Below are positions 8,109-17,808 of a stretch of 64,000 nt of DNA, one piece after another. The stretch spans positions 5,456,001 to 5,520,000 of the forward strand of contig NZ_CP067041.1 in the NCBI RefSeq assembly GCF_016599855.1, read 5' to 3'. The stretch is from Bradyrhizobium diazoefficiens. Lineage in GTDB: Bacteria; Pseudomonadota; Alphaproteobacteria; Rhizobiales; Xanthobacteraceae. The translations under genes were made by a program, and so were the position numbers. The number at the start of each line of letters is the position of its first letter. Positions within the stretch are counted from its first letter, which is position 1. Under the pieces are notes generated by a model. The model did no database searches. It had not been told where the DNA came from and was given only the letters and a program-made list of their open reading frames with translations.

Positions 8109-9670
8109 ACCAGCTCCGCCTCCGGAATCTCGCGCGCCAAGCGTTCGCGGAGCGGGCCTAACCGGCCGGCATGGTGACGCCATTTCCCCACCGAGGATGC
8201 GTAGATCGGACGGCGCACCTGGACGGCACTGGCAGTCGCGGATGGCGCCGGACTTTCGTGAAAGCGCATCACTTCATCTTCCCAGGGAAGCCCCAGAAAC
8301 CGGATGATGTCCCGGCTCGCGGTGGCCTGATCCCGAACGACGTCCTCGTAGTCGATCTCCATGAGCACGTCCGGCGGCAGCACGCCGCGCCAGTGCCGCG
8401 TCAGACGACGATAGGCGAGATAGTAATCCGCAAGCTGGGTTTGATCATAGGAAAACGCGAACTTGTTGCGGAAGTGCGCCTTGTAGATCGCCCAGCACGC
8501 ATCCATCGGATGCCGTTGAACGAGGATTATCTTCGCCGAAGGTAGCGCCGCGTGAATGAGGCCGCAATAAAGGTAGTTCTCCAATGTCTTGTCGACGAAG
8601 CGGACATTGTCCGGCAAGCGGAGCGCCGCGGCCTGATCCAGATAGCGCCTGCCGATCCCCTCGAGATCGCGCCCTCTTGGACGATCCGCCATCGCGCGGC
8701 GCATCTCTGCAGCGAACGCGCTGGTCTCTCCTACCGAATGCATCGCAGAGTGGCTCGCGATAATCCGCTCCACCAACGTGGTACCGGTGCGTGGCAGGCC
8801 GGTGACGAAGACAGGCGCGGCATCGGCGTAGCCGCGCGGCGCGGCGTCGATCCAGCTTCGCGTGTGCGCCTGCATGATCGCATCGACTTCGCCAATCTCG
8901 GCCGCGGGGTCGCGCGGCAGCGACCGGCGCTGCAGGCTGCAGCCGGCGTCGACGTGCGCGAAAGCGCGATCCCAACGCTCCAGATCCTCGCACTCCTTGC
9001 CGAGCGCAAAGCGCAGCATGATTTCACTCGGCGCCGACAAGCGCCCTTCGGCGATCACCGCCTCCATTTCGTCGACATGGTTGCGCTCGCTGCTCTGGAT
9101 TCGCAGGTCCGAGCGCAGATAGTGGGCCAGTCCGTAGCGACGGTCGCACGCAATCGCCGCATCGCAATGCGCTTCGGCGTCGCCGAGTGCGCCGATCATC
9201 CGCTCGGCCGCGGCCAGATTGAACAGATACTGCGGAACGCCGGGCTTCAGGGCGACAGCACGGCAGAAAAGCTCCCTCGCTTGCTGTTGCAGCCCGAGGA
9301 GGCCAAACATGGCACCGACCGCGTCGAGCGCGTCCGGCTCGTCGCCGGCATGCCTGGCCGCGACTTCCGTCGCTGCACTGGCCTGACGCGCCTCCCCCTT
9401 CACGAAGAGGCATTTCGCACGCAGCACCAGCGCAATCGGATTGGTCGGAGCGAGAGCGACGGCGCGCTCCGCACTTGCCGTTGCCGCATCGAGGCGATCA
9501 CGCAGCAGCGCGGTTTCCGTCAGGAGAGCCCAGGCGCGCCAATCCGACGAATTGCCGGCAAGCACCCTTGCGCAAATCGTTTCGGTTGAGCTCAGATCGC
9601 CGCTTGCAAAGGCGCGGCGGCCCGCCTCGATCGAAGCGGCGCTGGCGGCATGCTGTCCTGTGGCTTCCAC
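8105..9670 (-). CDS. TPR-repeat sulfotransferase-family protein
   Basis: 521 residues. The N-terminal 250 or so are tetratricopeptide-like helical repeats (for example AWALLTETALLRDRLDAATASAERAVALAPTNPIALVLRAKCLF). The C-terminal half carries the PAPS-binding loop of the sulfotransferase_3 family, FVTGLPRTGTTLVERIIASHS, and a later VQRHPMDACWAIYKAHF segment resembling the 3'-phosphate motif. The likely activity is sulfate transfer from PAPS to a glycan, lipid or peptide; the substrate is unknown. It is translationally coupled to a small exported STN-like protein. Confidence 0.8.
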   Translation of the reverse strand: MEATGQHAASAASIEAGRRAFASGDLSSTETICARVLAGNSSDWRAWALLTETALLRDRLDAATASAERAVALAPTNPIALVLRAKCLFVKGEARQASAATEVAARHAGDEPDALDAVGAMFGLLGLQQQARELFCRAVALKPGVPQYLFNLAAAERMIGALGDAEAHCDAAIACDRRYGLAHYLRSDLRIQSSERNHVDEMEAVIAEGRLSAPSEIMLRFALGKECEDLERWDRAFAHVDAGCSLQRRSLPRDPAAEIGEVDAIMQAHTRSWIDAAPRGYADAAPVFVTGLPRTGTTLVERIIASHSAMHSVGETSAFAAEMRRAMADRPRGRDLEGIGRRYLDQAAALRLPDNVRFVDKTLENYLYCGLIHAALPSAKIILVQRHPMDACWAIYKAHFRNKFAFSYDQTQLADYYLAYRRLTRHWRGVLPPDVLMEIDYEDVVRDQATASRDIIRFLGLPWEDEVMRFHESPAPSATASAVQVRRPIYASSVGKWRHHAGRLGPLRERLAREIPEAELV

Positions 9671-9758
9671 GTGTAGGGCTCCCTGCGACGATTGAGACGA
9701 GATCGACCCGGCGGCTGGGCAGCCGCCGGGTCATGCCGATGAAGGCTATCGGCCTTGA

Positions 9759-11825
9759 TCAGTCCTGGTCGTTATCGTCGTCGTGACGGTCGGCGAAGTT
9801 GAAGTTGCCGAAGAGATCGCCGATTGCGGGCCGGTTGACGGGAACGTAGGGATTGTCGTCCGACACGACCGGGTTGGGCAGGGCGTCACGCGTCTTGGGG
9901 CCAAGCGGCTTGAGGTGCCAGTTGCGCTCGATGAACTTGGTGATCGAGACGTGATCACCATATTCGTGCGACATGTGACCACCGCGCGAATATTTCGAGA
10001 TGACGAGAAGCGGGATACGCGTGCCGTCGCCGAAGAAGTCCACCGGCTGCACGTAGCCGGAGTCGTAATAGCCGCCGCCCTCGTCCATGGTGATGACGAT
10101 AGCCGTCGACTTCCACAGCTCCTTGTTAGACTTCACCTGATCGACGATCTTCTTGGTGAAGGCCTCGAAGAGATCGACGCGGGACGACGCCGGATGACCG
10201 TCGTTGAAGGTGCTCGGCTTGACGAATGACACGGCGGGGAGATTGCCCTTGGCGATGGCATCGTAGAGGTCGACCGTGTCCTTCATGTGCGCATCGCGCT
10301 GCGACGCATTTGTCATGACCGAGGCGGAGAACAGGAAGGGGTTGCAGATATTGCAATAGAGATAGGCGACCGGGTCCAGCGCACCGAAGTTAGTGCCTTC
10401 TCCGGGAGCCGTCTTGAAGTCGTTCCAGCGCTCGCCGAAATAGGCCCAGGAGACATCGGCCTGGGTCAACGCATCGCCGATATGCCGCTGCTTGATAACC
10501 GGCGGCAGAGTGAACGGGCCGTTGTTGTTCGGATCAGTGGCGCCGCTGCCGATAAAGGCCGGAACGTAGTTGTTCAGCAGATAATAGGCGTTCGGCGCAC
10601 AACGCGGCGATACGTGGATGGCATTGAGATAAGTGACGACCGGACCGACGCCCGGCTGGCTGGGATCCGAGCAGTTCGAATAGCTGCCACCGCCATAGCC
10701 GTCATTGCGATACCAGTTGTTGGTGCCCGACGCCGGATTCGGGTCTTCGATCTCGTTGACATATTGGGGCGGATTGGAACCGGGCACGAGCACGTGGTCG
10801 GGCGTCGCAGGATCGCCCTTGTCGTCGGCATAATAGAGCGCGTCGGCGTAGCCGATCATCATGTGATTGGCGAAAGTGCCGCCCATCACGCTCTGGTGGA
10901 AGTTGTCATTGAGCGTGTACTTGCGCGCAAGCTCGGTCAGGTAAGGCGCGTCGCCCTTGGCGACGTTATAGAAGCCGAGCGCGATGTCGCCTTCCTTGAG
11001 CGGCTTCGGGGTCGGATTCCCGTTGCTGCCCGAGGAGACGCTTTGTTCAACAAAGGTGAAGAGATCGGACTGGCAGCCGCTCGGATTGTGATGGGTCGCC
11101 TTGGCAACGTCGCAATCGAGCTCCTGCCACATCTGGTAGAATCGATGCACCGGGCTACCGCCATAGGTCTTATAGAGGCTGGAGGGAGCTTCGCCGCCCT
11201 CCGCCAGGGTTACGAGCGGATAGGGACCGTTCGGCAGATTATCGGAGTCCAGGATCCGCGTGTCGGGCGAATTGCCCGGCAGGCCGGTCGCACCAGTCGT
11301 CAGCAGCGGCAGATCCTGCTGGCTCAGACCGTAATCCCCTTGCTGGGCAAGTTGGAGCGTGGCGAGACAGCCCGGGCCATTGAGCGCAGCCTGATCGACG
11401 GAGGTGTAGCAGGTTTGCGGCGCATAGGAGGTGCCAGGCGTCTGCACCTTGTTGGTCGTTTGATTATACGGCGCCTTCTGGCTCGGATTGATCGAGTAGG
11501 TATTGTTGACGACAGCGGAGAACTGCGCGGCTTTGGCGTAATTCGGACCGGGCTGACCATCCCGGGTGATGATGCCCTTGGAGAGCAGATTGTCCACGCG
11601 TTCGCCCGGATGACGCGGCTCATAGGTAGCGAAGACGTGGTCGAAGGTGCGGTTTTCGCCAAGAATAACGATCACATGCTTGATCGGGCTCTCGGTACGG
11701 TCGCCGTTTTTGTTGCTGCCGCCGAGTATATTGTCCATCGCATAAACGTCATGTCCCATCAGTGACAGGATCGTGGCTGTCACCACGGTACGGTCACGTA
11801 GACGTCGTGTCGTTTTGGAAAGCAT
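9759..11825 (-). CDS. Secreted phosphoesterase (phospholipase C / acid phosphatase superfamily)
   Basis: 688 residues from the ATG at 11825, which has AGGGG upstream; a longer start at 11870 is possible. The N-terminus is signal-like (TVVTATILSLMGHDVYAMD). Phosphoesterase family motifs are clear: HVIVILGENRTFDHVFATY near residue 50, MGGTFANHMM mid-protein, AIVITMDEGGGYYDSGYV near 590, and LLVISKYSRGGHMSHEYGDHVSITKFIERNW near 620. The last residues are strongly acidic (DRHDDDNDQD). It probably cleaves phosphomonoesters or phospholipids in the periplasm or outside. It is monocistronic by spacing, with 88 bp to the sulfotransferase gene downstream. Confidence 0.85.
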   Translation of the reverse strand: MLSKTTRRLRDRTVVTATILSLMGHDVYAMDNILGGSNKNGDRTESPIKHVIVILGENRTFDHVFATYEPRHPGERVDNLLSKGIITRDGQPGPNYAKAAQFSAVVNNTYSINPSQKAPYNQTTNKVQTPGTSYAPQTCYTSVDQAALNGPGCLATLQLAQQGDYGLSQQDLPLLTTGATGLPGNSPDTRILDSDNLPNGPYPLVTLAEGGEAPSSLYKTYGGSPVHRFYQMWQELDCDVAKATHHNPSGCQSDLFTFVEQSVSSGSNGNPTPKPLKEGDIALGFYNVAKGDAPYLTELARKYTLNDNFHQSVMGGTFANHMMIGYADALYYADDKGDPATPDHVLVPGSNPPQYVNEIEDPNPASGTNNWYRNDGYGGGSYSNCSDPSQPGVGPVVTYLNAIHVSPRCAPNAYYLLNNYVPAFIGSGATDPNNNGPFTLPPVIKQRHIGDALTQADVSWAYFGERWNDFKTAPGEGTNFGALDPVAYLYCNICNPFLFSASVMTNASQRDAHMKDTVDLYDAIAKGNLPAVSFVKPSTFNDGHPASSRVDLFEAFTKKIVDQVKSNKELWKSTAIVITMDEGGGYYDSGYVQPVDFFGDGTRIPLLVISKYSRGGHMSHEYGDHVSITKFIERNWHLKPLGPKTRDALPNPVVSDDNPYVPVNRPAIGDLFGNFNFADRHDDDNDQD

Positions 11826-12054
11826 TGCGCACCCCTCGTTCGTTTCCTGAATGCAGAGAAACTGTTTCACGCATGTCAGGTTAAGAGGCGCGCTTGTCAG
11901 ACGTGCTGCTCGGCCGTGTCACTTCCGTTACGAAATTGTGACGACTCGCAGAGACCAATGGTCGCAACCAGCAGGCGCTTCTGGATTGCCATCAATGGCT
12001 TGCTGCAGATTTGGCCTGATGTTCCAGCGCGGTCGGCCGCGGCAAGATCGCGGC

Positions 12055-13428
12055 TCAGTCGTTCCAATGGAGCAAGGGCGTTCCGAATGCCCGGCTCCAG
12101 ACGGACAGGAAACGCGGAAACCAGGAGTGCGCCACGGCGCCCTTGTAGGCCCAGGTGCGATATTTCAGACCCCGCTCAGAGATCAGCTCCTGATACCCGC
12201 CGTGGACTTCGGTCGCGGTGCGGATGTCCTTCAATATCCCTTGTGCGCAGGCGCGGTAGCTATCAGTCCCCGAGAACTCATCATAGTCCAGCATGCGATC
12301 GGCGAACTCGACGTTGAACGTCGGCCAGGAGGAGCGTCCCTGGTAGGCGGGCGCCGCGATCTTGTGGATCATCTTGTTGCGTGGATTCTCGGCCGACACC
12401 AGGAAGTGGAACGTGCTGGGAATACGGAAGCGCGGCTCGGCGATGATCAGATTGGCGGTGGCCGCAAACAGCCCCAGCTCGCTGGCGTCGTTCAGATCCC
12501 AAAAGCCGCGATGCACGTTGACGAAATCCAGTGCAACCGAGGACGCCGGCGAGCCCGCCGGGCCATCGAGCGAATGCCTGATATAGCCGTCCTTGCCGAA
12601 CAGGCGGAGGAGGTCCTTCTTGTACTGCGCGAGGTCGCGTCCGAGCAGCCGCTTCAGCTGGTTCTCGTCCACGACTCCGAGCTGCACGCCCCACGCGAAC
12701 GTCGTGTAGACGCATGCATTGGTGACGAAACGCCTGCGCTCGGCACGGGTGTCCGTCGCCGCGGAACGAGGCGCGTTGACGTCGCAAAGAAGATATACAG
12801 CCCCATCATCGTCGAGCCGCTCCAGCTCGCTTGCGAGCTTCAGGATCGCGCGCTTCAGATCGCTGCCGTATTCGGCGAGCAACAGGCGTCCGGCATGCGC
12901 GCATTGCGACATCGCCAGATAGGACGACGCCCGTTCCCCGGCAGAGATCATCTGCTGGAGACCGGCGAGAATGCCGAGCAGCGTATCCGAGGGCCGCGAG
13001 AAATAATTCACGCTGAGATACCGACCACGTCCCGCCGGGACGATCGTCGTCGTCACGACGTCGGCGCGAACCGCAGCCAGCAGCAGGCGCACGCTCTTTT
13101 CGAGCAGGCGCGCCCGGCGCATCGCGTCCTGCGCATCCATGATGGTCTCGGGGTCGAGAACGTCGGGATAGAACCAGGCGAAGTCGCGCGGATAGTACGC
13201 GGAGGCGTGTGGAGCGCCCGTGACGAGGAAAGCCTCTGTCACCGAAAAAGCGCTGTCCATCGCGTGCCGGTAAAGGTCTTCGATGGACGACAGCGAATGA
13301 TGCGACTTCCTCAGGAATCGATCGTCGAGAAAATTCACCGCCTGGAGAGCATTCGCGACAAGGGTCGCGGCGATGCCCTGGTAGAACCGGTTCTCGCGAG
13401 GGGTTGGAAAGGAAATATCGCTGTTCAT
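12055..13428 (-). CDS. Unknown 457-aa protein, possible six-hairpin glycosidase fold
   Basis: I do not recognise a named family. It has no signal peptide and no membrane segment, and is evenly helical with many Trp/Tyr/Phe residues. Segments such as SAYYPRDFAWFYPDV, SVNYFSRPSDTLLGIL, GKDGYIRHSLDGP and SWPTFNVEFADRMLDYDEF recall (alpha/alpha)6 glycoside-hydrolase-like proteins (an aromatic plus Asp/Glu pattern in a toroid). This resemblance is weak. It stands alone, between the phosphoesterase and the first BMP transporter operon. Confidence 0.7.
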   Translation of the reverse strand: MNSDISFPTPRENRFYQGIAATLVANALQAVNFLDDRFLRKSHHSLSSIEDLYRHAMDSAFSVTEAFLVTGAPHASAYYPRDFAWFYPDVLDPETIMDAQDAMRRARLLEKSVRLLLAAVRADVVTTTIVPAGRGRYLSVNYFSRPSDTLLGILAGLQQMISAGERASSYLAMSQCAHAGRLLLAEYGSDLKRAILKLASELERLDDDGAVYLLCDVNAPRSAATDTRAERRRFVTNACVYTTFAWGVQLGVVDENQLKRLLGRDLAQYKKDLLRLFGKDGYIRHSLDGPAGSPASSVALDFVNVHRGFWDLNDASELGLFAATANLIIAEPRFRIPSTFHFLVSAENPRNKMIHKIAAPAYQGRSSWPTFNVEFADRMLDYDEFSGTDSYRACAQGILKDIRTATEVHGGYQELISERGLKYRTWAYKGAVAHSWFPRFLSVWSRAFGTPLLHWND

Positions 13429-13816
13429 CTGTGCAAGTGGGTTGTCTCGTGATCCCGATGGTCGGCAGTCGCTATTCTAGGCCTCCCCGATTCGTGTCTC
13501 TACCCGGTGACTTGCGGGCCTCCCGCCGCGCCTGCCTCGCGCACCCAGCCAAGGATGAGGATGCTAGGCACGATCTCTTCGCCGAGCGATGAGTGTTGAG
13601 CGGCCATTGGAGACCGCATAACGGTCGCAAGCACAATCGACACAAGTTCGGTGCCAGCGAAATCAGCCAGCGCCAGTTCAAGTCCGGCGTGTCGCTGCCC
13701 CGTCCACCATGATCGCCCGAGAGGACCTGATTAAGACTGCTTAACTCCATTGCATACAACCGCAATATACTGCCTACAATTTAATCTGCCGGATTTCCAA
13801 ATCAGGATCTGAATGT

Positions 13817-13835
13817 AAGATATACCTTATATCTT
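13817..13835. promoter_or_regulatory. 19-bp palindrome, probable activator or operator site
   Basis: AAGATATA-CCT-TATATCTT is a perfect 8-bp dyad with a 3-bp centre. It sits about 40 bp upstream of the -24 element of the sigma-54-like promoter. The size and symmetry fit a dimeric regulator; which one is unknown. Confidence 0.6.
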
Positions 13836-13872
13836 TCAATTAATTAAGTGGAAATTGCCTGCGCCGCAGCCT

Positions 13873-13889
13873 TTGGCACGAAGCTTGCG
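13873..13889 (+). promoter_or_regulatory. Sigma-54-like promoter of the BMP1/biuret-hydrolase operon
   Basis: TTGGCACGAAGCTTGCG matches YTGGCACGRNNNTTGCW at all positions but the last. The expected start is near 13,900, giving a leader of about 65 nt before the ATG at 13,966. It suggests NtrC-type nitrogen control of the operon. Confidence 0.75.
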
Positions 13890-13965
13890 ACATCCTATCC
13901 CGGGCTCCGCCAGACCGGCGCAGCCGCGCGATTGAGGCGGTCCATTCCGCCCAGGGGAGCAAGCA

Positions 13966-15078
13966 ATGGATTATGGCAGGATTTCACGACGTCATTTGTT
14001 GCAGGGCGGTGCAGCCCTCACCCTCGGCGCAGCGGCGGGCGTCCGCCCGGCCTTCGCGGCCGAGACCACCATCGGCTTCATCTATGTCGGCTCGCGTGAC
14101 GACTACGGTTACAATCAGGCACACGCGCAGGGCGCAGCGGCGCTGAAGAAGATTCCCGGCCTCAAGGTTGTCGAGGAAGAAAAGGTGCCGGAGACCGACG
14201 CGGTCGAGAAGACGATCGAGTCCATGATCAACCTCGACGGCGCCACGCTGCTCTTCCCGACCTCGTTCGGTTACTACAATCCGCACGTACTCAAGATGGC
14301 GGCAAAGTTCCCGAAGCTGCGCTTCGAACACTGCGGCGGCCTCTGGACCGACAAGGACCCGAAGAACGCCGGCAGCTATTTCGGCTATATCGACGAAGCG
14401 CAGTACATCTCGGGCATCGTCGCCGGCTACACCTCCAAGAGCGGCAAGCTCGGCTTCGTTGCGGCCAAGCCGATCCCGCAGGTGCTGCGCAACATCAACG
14501 CCTTCGCGCTTGGCGCCAAGCTCGCCAATCCGAAGGCCACCACTCAGGTGATCTTTACCGGCGACTGGTCGATGCCGGTCAAGGAAGCCGAAGCCACCAA
14601 CAGCCTGATCGACCAGGGCATCGATGTTCTCACGTGCCATGTCGATGGTCCGAAGACCATGGTCGAGAACGCCGCGCGCCGCGGCGCCTTCGTTTGCGGC
14701 TATCACACCAATCAGTCGCCGCTGGCGCCGAAGGCGTACCTCACCGGCGCCGAGTGGAATTGGGAGGCGCTCTATCCGAAGTTCGTGAAGATGATCGCGG
14801 CCGGCGAGAGCATCCCGAATTTCTATCGCGGTGGCCTCAAGGAAGAGATTGTCAAGACCTCGCCCTATGGCGAGGCCGTCTCGGCCGAAGCGCGCAAGCA
14901 CGCCGACGAGGTCAAAGCAAAATTCCTGTCGGCGGAAGGCTACGCGATCTTCAAGGGCGGATTGCTCGACAACAAGGGCAAGATGGTGATCGCGGCCGGC
15001 ACCGATCGGGGCCAGAAGGACCCTGAGCTGGAGAAGATGGACTATCTCGTCGAAGGCGTGATCGGAGCGACTTCGTGA
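13966..15078 (+). CDS. BMP-family ABC transporter substrate-binding protein (Tat-exported)
   Basis: 370 residues. The N-terminus carries a twin-arginine signal (ISRRHLLQGGAALTLGAAAG, then AFAAE). The mature part follows the PnrA/BMP purine-nucleoside-binding fold: IGFIYVGSRDDYGYNQAH, LLFPTSFGYYNPHVLKMA, FGYIDEAQYISGIVAGY, GIDVLTCHVDGPKTMVENA. It should bind a nucleoside or related nitrogenous compound in the periplasm. It is the first gene of a six-gene operon with two permeases, a cysteine hydrolase, a double ATPase and a nucleoside deaminase. Its stop overlaps the GTG of the next gene. Confidence 0.88.
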   Translation: MDYGRISRRHLLQGGAALTLGAAAGVRPAFAAETTIGFIYVGSRDDYGYNQAHAQGAAALKKIPGLKVVEEEKVPETDAVEKTIESMINLDGATLLFPTSFGYYNPHVLKMAAKFPKLRFEHCGGLWTDKDPKNAGSYFGYIDEAQYISGIVAGYTSKSGKLGFVAAKPIPQVLRNINAFALGAKLANPKATTQVIFTGDWSMPVKEAEATNSLIDQGIDVLTCHVDGPKTMVENAARRGAFVCGYHTNQSPLAPKAYLTGAEWNWEALYPKFVKMIAAGESIPNFYRGGLKEEIVKTSPYGEAVSAEARKHADEVKAKFLSAEGYAIFKGGLLDNKGKMVIAAGTDRGQKDPELEKMDYLVEGVIGATS

Positions 15079-16187
15079 CAGCGGAAACGGCGGATCCTAT
15101 CGAGGCGGTCGGGGCAATTGCCCCGGCCGCCGACGCGGGATTTCTCCAGCGCCACGGCGGCACGATCGAATACGTCCTGATCCCGGGCGCGGCGCTTGCC
15201 GGCGCGCTCGTGGTGTTCGGCATCTTTGTCGCGATGTTCGGCAAGAACCCGCTCGACCTCTATTTCTACATGTACTACGGCGCTTTCGGCACCTGGTTCT
15301 CCTGGCAGAACACGCTGACGCGCGCAGCGCCGCTGATCCTCACCGCACTCTGCACCGCGCTGCCCGCACAGCTCGGCATGGTCATCATCGGCGGCGAAGG
15401 CGCGCTGCTGATCGGCGCACTATCGGCGACGAGCGCGGCACTCGCGCTTCAGGGCTTGCCCCCGCTGGCTGTCCAGATTGCCATGGTCTGCGCCGGCGCG
15501 ACCGGCGGAGGGCTGTGGATCATGCTGGTAGGCGCGTTGCGACAGTATCGCGGCGTCAACGAGACCATCTCGAGCTTGCTCCTCGTCTACATCGCGCTCG
15601 CGATCCTTAATCACCTCGTCGAAGGCATGATGCGGGATCCCGCCAGCCTCAACAAGCCGTCAACGCGCGAGATCGGCGCCGCCAACATGATCGGCTCCAT
15701 TCCCGGCACCGACGTGCATTGGGGCCTTGTCTTCGGCCTGATCGCCGTGATCGCCGCCTACATCCTGATCTATCATACCGTGTTCGGCTTCGCCGCACGC
15801 GTGGCCGGCGGCAACATCCGCGCCGCCAAGATCGTGGGCCTCAGCGTCAGCAAGCTTATTCTCACGATATGCTTCCTCGCCGGCGGCGCTGCGGGCCTTG
15901 CCGGCATGGTCGAGGTTGCCGCCGTGCAGGGCCGCACCAACGCCAACCTTGCAGCCGGCTACGGCTTCACTGGCATCCTTGTCGCCTTCCTGGCGCGACA
16001 AAATCCGCTCGCCATCATCCCGGTCGCGATCCTGCTCGGCGGCATCAGTGCCAGCGGCGGCCTGTTGCAGCGCCGTCTCGGATTGCCTGACGCATCCGTG
16101 CTGGTGCTCCAGGGCATCATCTTCGTCTTCGTGCTGGCCAGCGATGCGCTCTACGGCCGCGTCGGTTTCCTCAAAGGAAAATCCTGA
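15075..16187 (+). CDS. BMP-type ABC transporter permease 1
   Basis: 370 residues with a short cytoplasmic N-terminus and about 8-9 membrane segments. It has the BPD_transp_2 pattern of nucleoside/sugar permeases (GMVIIGGEGALLIGALSAT, GVNETISSLLLVYIALAI, GFAARVAGGNIRAAKIVGLSVSKL, GYGFTGILVAFLARQNPLAI). It starts at GTG inside the stop of the binding-protein gene (GTGA overlap), so translation is coupled. It forms the inner-membrane channel with the next gene product. Confidence 0.88.
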   Translation: MTAETADPIEAVGAIAPAADAGFLQRHGGTIEYVLIPGAALAGALVVFGIFVAMFGKNPLDLYFYMYYGAFGTWFSWQNTLTRAAPLILTALCTALPAQLGMVIIGGEGALLIGALSATSAALALQGLPPLAVQIAMVCAGATGGGLWIMLVGALRQYRGVNETISSLLLVYIALAILNHLVEGMMRDPASLNKPSTREIGAANMIGSIPGTDVHWGLVFGLIAVIAAYILIYHTVFGFAARVAGGNIRAAKIVGLSVSKLILTICFLAGGAAGLAGMVEVAAVQGRTNANLAAGYGFTGILVAFLARQNPLAIIPVAILLGGISASGGLLQRRLGLPDASVLVLQGIIFVFVLASDALYGRVGFLKGKS

Positions 16188-17113
16188 TGGCAGACGGCTC
16201 GATCGGACTCTGGACCGTCCCGCTCGCCGTGCTCGGCGGTGCCATTCGCGTCTCGACGCCATTCCTGTTCGTGAGCTTGGGGGAATGCATCACCGAACGG
16301 TCCGGCCGCATCAATCTCGGCCTCGAAGGCACGCTGGTGATGGGCGCGATGAGCGCCTACGGCATCTCTTATCTCACTGGATCACCCTGGCTGGGCGTGC
16401 TCGCCGCCGGCATCACCGGCGCGCTTCTGGGCATGCTTCATGCCGGCATCTGCTCGCTGCCGCGCGTCAACGATGTCGCGGTCGGCATCGCCTTGATGCT
16501 GTTCGGTACCGGCCTCGCCTTCTACCTCGGCAAGCCGCTGATCGAGCCGACCGCGCCGCGGCTGCCCGCGATCGATTTCGGCTGGTGGAGCGACATCCCG
16601 CAGGTGCGCGCGGCGCTCCGCGTCAACGTGCTGTTCCTGATCGGCGTCGCGCTCGCACCGATCCTCTACTGGGCCTTCCGCACCACGCGTTGGGGCCTCC
16701 TGATCCGGATCGCCGGCGAGAGTTCTGACGCCGCGCGTGCCATGGGTCATTCCGTGCTGCTGATCCGCTTGCGCGCCACCATGGTCGGCGGCTTCCTCGC
16801 GGGCATCGGCGGCTCGTTCCTGTCGCTGTTCTATCCCGGAAGCTGGAACGAGGGTCTGTCCTCGGGCCAGGGCATCACCGCCGTCGCACTCGTGATCTTC
16901 GCGCGTTGGGATCCCCTGCTCTGCCTGTGGGCCTCGCTCGCTTTCGGCGGTGCCGCGGCACTTGGACCCGCGCTACAATCGGTCGGCGTCACCTCCGGCT
17001 ATCACCTCTTCAACGCCGCGCCTTACATCCTGACCCTGGCAATCATGATCATCACCTGCTCGCCGAAACGCACGCTGACCGGAGCCCCGGCCGAATTGTC
17101 GATCACCCGCTAG
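16187..17113 (+). CDS. BMP-type ABC transporter permease 2
   Basis: 308 residues, about 8 membrane segments. Family signs are [26 protein letters not shown] near the N-terminus and [23 protein letters not shown] near the C-terminus, the same positions as in nucleoside permease NupC/YufQ-type proteins. Its ATG overlaps the previous TGA. It partners permease 1; an 11-bp gap separates it from the cysteine hydrolase gene. Confidence 0.88.
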   Translation: MADGSIGLWTVPLAVLGGAIRVSTPFLFVSLGECITERSGRINLGLEGTLVMGAMSAYGISYLTGSPWLGVLAAGITGALLGMLHAGICSLPRVNDVAVGIALMLFGTGLAFYLGKPLIEPTAPRLPAIDFGWWSDIPQVRAALRVNVLFLIGVALAPILYWAFRTTRWGLLIRIAGESSDAARAMGHSVLLIRLRATMVGGFLAGIGGSFLSLFYPGSWNEGLSSGQGITAVALVIFARWDPLLCLWASLAFGGAAALGPALQSVGVTSGYHLFNAAPYILTLAIMIITCSPKRTLTGAPAELSITR

Positions 17114-17124
17114 AGAGCCAAATC

Positions 17125-17808
17125 ATGCCTGAGCGCTATATCAAGTCCGAGCCTTACGCGTGGCCCTACAATGGCGATCTCCGCCCCCAAAACACCGCGC
17201 TGATCATCATCGACATGCAGACCGATTTCTGTGGCGTCGGCGGCTATGTCGACAAGATGGGCTACGACCTCTCGCTGACGCGGGCACCAATCGAGCCGAT
17301 CAAGACGTTGCTCGCGGCGATGCGCGCCCGAGAATTCCACATCATCCATACCCGTGAAGGCCACCGCCCTGATCTCTCCGATTTGCCCGTCAACAAACGC
17401 TGGCGCTCGCGCCAGATCGGCGCCGGCATCGGCGATCCCGGCCCGTGCGGGCGCATCCTGGTACGCGGCGAGCCAGGCTGGGACATCATCCCGGAGCTGG
17501 CGCCCCTGCCGGGCGAGCCGATCATCGACAAGCCCGGAAAGGGCTCGTTCTGCGCGACCGACCTCGAATTGATCCTGCGCGTGCGCGGCATCGAGAATAT
17601 CGTGCTGACAGGCATCACCACCGACGTCTGCGTCCACACCACCATGCGCGAGGCCAACGACCGCGGTTTCGAATGCGTACTGCTGCACGATTGCTGCGGC
17701 GCGACCGACAAGAGCAATCACGACCATGCGCTCAAGATGATCAAGATGCAGGGCGGCGTTTTCGGCGCGGTCTCGACCTCCGATGCCTTCATCGGAGCGA
17801 TTTCGTGA
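17125..17808 (+). CDS. biuH: Cysteine hydrolase, biuret-hydrolase-like (isochorismatase superfamily)
   Basis: 227 residues. The triad is D30 ([10 protein letters not shown]), K136 ([10 protein letters not shown]) and C169 ([12 protein letters not shown]). The spacing D+106, D+139 and a Gln at D+179 (Q209, KMIKMQGG) equals that of Rhizobium biuret hydrolase as I remember it (D36, K142, C175, Q215). This supports cleavage of biuret to allophanate and ammonia. Ureidoacrylate or other carbamoyl-amide hydrolysis remains possible. The ATG at 17125 sits within the operon, and the stop overlaps the GTG of the ATPase gene. Lying inside an ABC transporter operon, it probably acts on the imported compound. 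Confidence 0.72.
   Translation: MPERYIKSEPYAWPYNGDLRPQNTALIIIDMQTDFCGVGGYVDKMGYDLSLTRAPIEPIKTLLAAMRAREFHIIHTREGHRPDLSDLPVNKRWRSRQIGAGIGDPGPCGRILVRGEPGWDIIPELAPLPGEPIIDKPGKGSFCATDLELILRVRGIENIVLTGITTDVCVHTTMREANDRGFECVLLHDCCGATDKSNHDHALKMIKMQGGVFGAVSTSDAFIGAIS

Larger units (their letters stand above)
13429..13965. other. 537-bp gap; AT-rich promoter region of the first BMP operon
   Basis: No convincing gene. From about 13,735 to 13,855 the DNA is markedly more AT-rich than its surroundings and holds a 19-bp palindrome. A sigma-54-like promoter follows at 13,873. Both are listed separately. Confidence 0.6.

Noticed and set aside
10287..11765. 492-residue plus-strand frame opposite the phosphoesterase
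   Set aside because: Repetitive Arg/Gly/Ile composition with no motif; the minus frame is a clear phosphoesterase.
13472..13765. 97-residue minus frame in the gap before the BMP1 operon
   Set aside because: No ribosome site, Arg/Cys-rich, no conserved look. Left as non-coding.
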